From contig FJOG01000026.1 of the NCBI GenBank assembly GCA_900073065.1, positions 532,939 to 596,938 on the forward strand: a stretch of DNA of 64,000 nt, given 5' to 3'. Numbering within the stretch: position 1 is the first letter of the stretch; each line of letters starts with the position of its first letter. Source of the stretch: Phialocephala subalpina (lineage: Eukaryota; Ascomycota; Leotiomycetes; Helotiales; Mollisiaceae). Below the pieces are notes generated by a model. That model was not told the origin of the DNA, searched no databases, and was given only the letters and a program-made list of their open reading frames with translations. Shown here in pieces: positions 60,079-64,000 of the stretch. The position numbers and the translations under genes are program-made.

Positions 60079-60559
60079 GGCTCAAGTGAAAGAGGAAGTA
60101 TTTCCGTACGTGGGTAGCAAACACTCTTTGGTCCGTCTTTTACTGGAAAGTGTGGGAGGGACACTCCGAGATAGTGTCTGAGACGTCGTTAGAGGTTTTC
60201 AAAAGCTTTAAGGAAGGGTTTGAGTGCCTAGAACATCAAGGAATGTATTTATGTTCAGGAATAAGGAAATATGAAGATAGTTCAGTTGTGCAGTCAGTGA
60301 TCTGGCTTCAGATGAGAGTTTCGTGCCAATCCCTATCTGAACAAATGCTTCAGCGGCCCGGACCGAGTACTCAAATCAAATACACTCACACTAGCCATTG
60401 TGGTCGCAATTGGAATAGGGTTATCCATACTCAAGGGTTTCTAGTGGTCATCGTTTCCGAAATCTCTCACATGTGGTCCAAATATTGAAGTGTCTTCTCC
60501 CTCCTGGCTGGTTGTAAACCCTCTGGGACACCTCATCTCACGACACTTAGTCCAAGATC
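60079..60559. other. Divergent intergenic region
   Basis: About 480 bp between divergent starts, expected to hold two promoters. Frames within it, for example 60150-60488, show no coding character. Confidence 0.4.
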
Positions 60560-61420
60560 ATGGCACCTATCGATCTCAAAATCACCGACAAAGCTTCAGC
60601 AGAGGAGTGGATTAAATCAAAGCTTCCTCTTATCAATAACGCAATTATTGAGGCCGTCCAAGATGGCAGAGCAAGAGTCGATATCTCGAACAACGAACAA
60701 AACATCACCACCGTCACAACTCACACCTTTATCAATGCCATGCCTATCGATGTTACAGCCACTGTGCTCAGTAAGCACAGATGGAAACGACGAGCTCTAG
60801 ATGGAGCTATCGACGGCTTCAGACGTGTCTGGGGAGAATCTGGTCCAGAGGGAGCTTTTCCCGACGCACCTGCTGTACCTTCTCGTCCCTCACTTCATCA
60901 CAGCGCAACCATACATCCGAGGTTATTGCCGTTTGATTGGATAGGCAAAGGAGTTGATAAAACGTTCAATTTCGCAGGGGATGTTGTTAAATGCTTCACA
61001 GAAACGGGGGGGATTGTAGATGGCAACTCATGCAAACGTGCTGTGGCCCCTCATCCTTCCCTTCACCATTCTAGAAGCATACAACCAAGAATGCTGAAAG
61101 GAGTAGTTGGGAACGTCTCGAAGTTCTTCAATTCTCCTGAGCCTTCAAGTCATGAAACAACAACAGACCTTGATGCGAAAAAACTCGATATGGCGAGACC
61201 ACTTCTGTTTATAGTGCTGGTTGTCTTTGGCATATTGCTCTCACTGATGTTAATTTGTTTGCTGGAACGCTTGTATGTGAGCTTGAGGAAGTACTGGCAG
61301 GATCGAAAGACGGACAGGACTTTTACAGCACTGGCGAGCGCAAACGAGTCTGCTTATGGGACTATGCCGTGGATAGAGAACGGCGCCCCTGGTCGTTGCA
61401 TCCCAACCAAAAGGGTTTGA
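60560..61420 (+). CDS. Hypothetical membrane protein with internal repeat
   Basis: An intronless frame of 286 codons from ATG at 60560. The amino 90 residues look globular and lack a signal peptide. Two related segments follow, PSLHHSATIHPRLL (about 111-124) and PSLHHSRSIQPRML (about 169-182), each near a Phe/Gly-rich amphipathic stretch. One membrane helix (PLLFIVLVVFGILLSLMLIC, about 218-238) precedes a short basic cytoplasmic-type tail. Unknown family. The duplicated segment suggests internal gene duplication. Confidence 0.62.
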   Translation: MAPIDLKITDKASAEEWIKSKLPLINNAIIEAVQDGRARVDISNNEQNITTVTTHTFINAMPIDVTATVLSKHRWKRRALDGAIDGFRRVWGESGPEGAFPDAPAVPSRPSLHHSATIHPRLLPFDWIGKGVDKTFNFAGDVVKCFTETGGIVDGNSCKRAVAPHPSLHHSRSIQPRMLKGVVGNVSKFFNSPEPSSHETTTDLDAKKLDMARPLLFIVLVVFGILLSLMLICLLERLYVSLRKYWQDRKTDRTFTALASANESAYGTMPWIENGAPGRCIPTKRV

Positions 61421-61803
61421 GACTTTGTATGGAAGGGAAAAAGCAACTGAGAGTGTTTACAAATTCAGATGTCAGGGTATCATATTGTAATCTTACCAAG
61501 CAATAGTAGAAAACAACTTAGACAAGATACCTGTTCAAACCAGAGTGATTCACCAACGTGCCTTTTTCACCAACTTTGACTTGTATTTTTTTGCCAAGTC
61601 CAATTCCAAGTTAAACTCGACCTCATCCCGGAACGGAAACTCCTCCAACCGGGTCCCAGACTTTCGCCACACGCAAAACCCTGTCAATTCCTCGAGCTCT
61701 AACCTTCCCTCTTCAACGACATTTACCTCTCGCGCGACACTCGTCGCGAATCGCGCGATTCAGACACCAAATCACAAACCATCCATCCCTCAGGAGACAT
61801 CGA

Positions 61804-62462
61804 ATGGCACCGCTCCTTGCTCACTTCAATTCGTTCGCTGTAAGTCATCATGTGTCTCGAAAATCGCCCAACACATCATATTGACCACTTCCCAGAGCTC
61901 TGATAAAAATGGGCTGAGTAGCCAAATCCATGAGGGCTGGTTGACCTCCCTATCAAATCTTACCACATCCATCGAAAACATCACTTCGACGCACTCGTCG
62001 ACAGGACGCATCAGCGTCGCTCACCTCATCGCTCGTTCTAGAGGATATTCAGATTTCGCTGGATATACACCCGAGCAAAAGAAACTGACAGAAGATCATG
62101 ATGCTCCAATCACGAAATTGGCAGGGCCGATGGTAGTTGGTATCATCGTCCTTCTCGTACTCATCTGGTCCTTCTTTGAATTCAAGAAAGGATTTCCGAA
62201 GATTCTGACGCAGGACGAAGAAGAAGTCAATGAAGAGGGGACTGCACTGCATGTTGTTGAGGAACAGAAGAAGGATGGGGAGGTATCTGCAGAGCCGAGT
62301 AGTGCCTCTTCGAGTCTTAAAACGGCGAAAACCGCGACTTCTGCTTGTCGAACTGGGAAAACTTACTTGAAATGCTCTTGCACTACCACTCCTGCATTGA
62401 AGGAAGATGTAATGAAGAAGTACCCATGGGCCCATATCAGGTATATCCTAACAGGTAGATAA
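61804..62462 (+). CDS. Hypothetical membrane protein
   Basis: Model: join(61804..61839, 61896..62462), 200 codons. ATG at 61804 gives MAPLLAHFNSFA and then a GTAAGT...CCCAG intron of 56 bp with a TTGAC branch-like site. It continues in frame to SSDKNGLSSQIHEGWL. A longer open stretch exists upstream but has no ATG, hence this start. The protein has a Ser/Thr-rich region with possible N-glycosylation sites (NLTTSIENITS), one membrane helix (GPMVVGIIVLLVLIWSFFEF) and an acidic then Ser/Lys/Cys-rich tail. Family unknown. Other first exons remain possible. Confidence 0.42.
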
Positions 62463-63349
62463 ATATAATACTGTCACTGCGCGGAGTTGGCTGAAGAGCA
62501 AAGTATGGTCAAAGTGAAAAAGACTTCATCCTATATCTGCTTTAAGTCATTTAAGAAAGCCAGGATGCTCTCAGACAATATCTCATCCTTTGGAGTACCA
62601 CAATGGCTTCAAGAAGTTGAAGTGTCCGCGATACAGCAGCGGCGCCATTCCCCAAAAACCTCGATGACATTATGAAATTTTCATGACGTCCTACCACATC
62701 CTCTCTCCAGCCAAAGGGGCTTGGTGCTCACAATAAATGAAATCATCGGTTCCCAGCAACACTCGGGCCCTAAACAGGGCATTACTTCATGGGAAATCGA
62801 CGATGTCCGGGCACCTATTTAAGCGAGCGACGTGGGGCAACGACCTCCAGACCAGCTTGTGGTCCGGTGAACTTTAGAGCCCCTTAAGCAAGTGCTAAGC
62901 TCCAAGTTTCCTCCTCGATCACGGCTCCAGTGTAGTGCATCCATTAATATCTTTCCTTGAGACCTAGCTCCTTTCTTGGCATGCAACAAATTCTCAAGTT
63001 CTCCAATCAAAGAGGCGACTAGAACTTTCGCAATCGGGAAACTGCATGGCACGCTTGCAGAAATGCAACAAAAAGATGCGAAATACGCTATTGGAAGACG
63101 GCGTCAAGTAGTTGAGTTACACAAACGCTATCGATGTGCAACAAAGACACCATTTGGCACAGCTTTGGTCTGGGGATTTGACCAATAATGTAAAGGAGGA
63201 AGCAAACTCTGACTCCGCATGACGACCTCTTTGCTTTTGTAGACGTGCAACAAAAGAGTCACCTCTTGGGAATGCGAGAAAAGTACCATGACCCTGCTTA
63301 TTCCTTCCTCTTCTCGCCGAATACCATCTGCCGAGAGCACGTCCGCAAC
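62463..63349. other. Intergenic, nothing recognised
   Basis: About 890 bp between the 3' ends of two facing genes. Frames at 62819-63188 are short and have no domain motifs. Confidence 0.45.
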
Positions 63350-64000
63350 TTAACAGTTGGAGGGGAAGGCACCAAAACACCAGTTCCAATCCCCTTCAAA
63401 CGTAGTTCCAAAAGCCTGCAAACACACATCGTCAGCTCTCTTCTTCGTCATACACCAACAAAACACAGCAGTAAAAAAGAAAGGCACATACCGAAGTCTC
63501 CCCCTTAATAATAAACTGCCCATTATACCCCTTCCCCGTCCCCTTATCATGAATGAACGTCATAAAACTATGCCCAATCCAATTACTCACAAACGCAAAA
63601 TTCATAAATATCTGAAACGGACTCCATCCATTAATCTCAGTCGTACCATCGAGCCAAGACATCACGTCTCCCCATGCAGCAACAGGATCGCTGTTAGATT
63701 GGATCTTGAGGCCGCCGGTGCCGATGTAATTATACCCGATGATGCCAGAACGTCTGTCTTTGCTTTGAGGCAGGTCAAGAGCAGCTGCTGTGGTGGAGTT
63801 CAGAGGTATGATGTGGGTTAGGTAGAGCTTGGTGCCGTCGGTGGCAGCGAACATGGGGAGGGTTTCGGGGGCGTCTCTGTCTGTGATACCGGCTGTGGTT
63901 GAGCTGATGGGGTGATGCATGATGAATGTCAGTGGTAAGGAGCCGTTGTAGAATATGTTGTATTCATCTGCATCTCGTTTTTGACGACGAGCAGGCAGAG
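63350..64000 (-). CDS. Hypothetical protein, 5' end beyond window
   Basis: Partial model: complement(63350..63415, 63492..>64000). A 76-bp GTATGT...TTGCAG intron joins ...GETS to AFGTTFEGDWNWCFGAFPSN and the stop. The visible part (about 190 residues) has segments such as EYNIFYNGSLPLTF, GYNYIGTGGLKI, AAWGDVMSWLDGTTEINGWS and MTFIHDKGTGKGYNGQFII, with Trp, Gly and Asn abundant, suggesting a folded, possibly secreted protein. No catalytic motif or family is recognised. The start lies to the right of the window. Confidence 0.5.

Noticed and set aside
61545..62462. Single long frame of 305 codons as the gene
   Set aside because: It has no ATG before about residue 197; a spliced model from ATG 61804 with a good 56-bp intron is preferred.

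Overview
The window looks like nuclear DNA of a filamentous ascomycete, possibly a leotiomycete (the class is inference). Introns are short (about 45-90 bp) with GT...CTAAC/CTGAC...AG signals. There is a highly reducing-type polyketide synthase, an NADP-mannitol dehydrogenase, a GGA adaptor, a DUF6590 gene, proteins of the fungal STAND/HeLo type, and a CpA/TpG-depleted AT-rich block of the kind left by repeat-induced point mutation (RIP). There are no bacterial-style operons, rRNA genes, CRISPR arrays or convincing tRNAs. A run of Ns marks an assembly gap at 15224-15537.

Layout. 1-5060 is an AT-rich RIP relic, followed by a less degraded repeat-like stretch to about 5.9 kb. 5.9-22.6 kb is a gene-poor zone that mixes live genes (DUF6590, a coiled-coil protein, a secreted cupredoxin, an F-box protein) with decayed ones: a leucine-rich protein with two TAG stops, a PRISE-like reductase, a second F-box copy split by a hAT-like MITE, and an alpha/beta hydrolase. 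23.1-35.6 kb is a small secondary-metabolite locus on the minus strand: a six-exon KS-AT-DH-MT-KR-ACP synthase, a possible short spliced gene, and an MFS exporter. 36.7-42.0 kb holds a frame-broken Gly/Ser/Thr repeat protein, a hypothetical gene and two F-box/LRR-like paralogues. 42.1-48.9 kb is a conserved housekeeping block: TSR3 and GGA diverge from one 282-bp promoter, and an SDR and mannitol dehydrogenase face each other tail to tail. 49.8-57.6 kb carries three proteins resembling fungal STAND/NLR or HeLo-type parts; the last carries a perfect 250-bp tandem duplication. 58.0-62.5 kb holds four orphan single-pass membrane proteins, and a partial gene runs off the right edge.

How the genes fit together. 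The synthase and exporter could make and export a methylated, partly reduced polyketide. The synthase lacks an ER domain, has KS motifs of the PKS-NRPS type and ends in a Ser/Pro/acidic tail where an NRPS module would begin, so it may be a PKS-NRPS that lost its NRPS half. The neighbouring hydrolase is decayed, so the locus may be a shrinking cluster. Exon coordinates were worked out by hand from splice signals and frame continuity. Several single-base frame breaks lie in homopolymers and may be sequencing errors.
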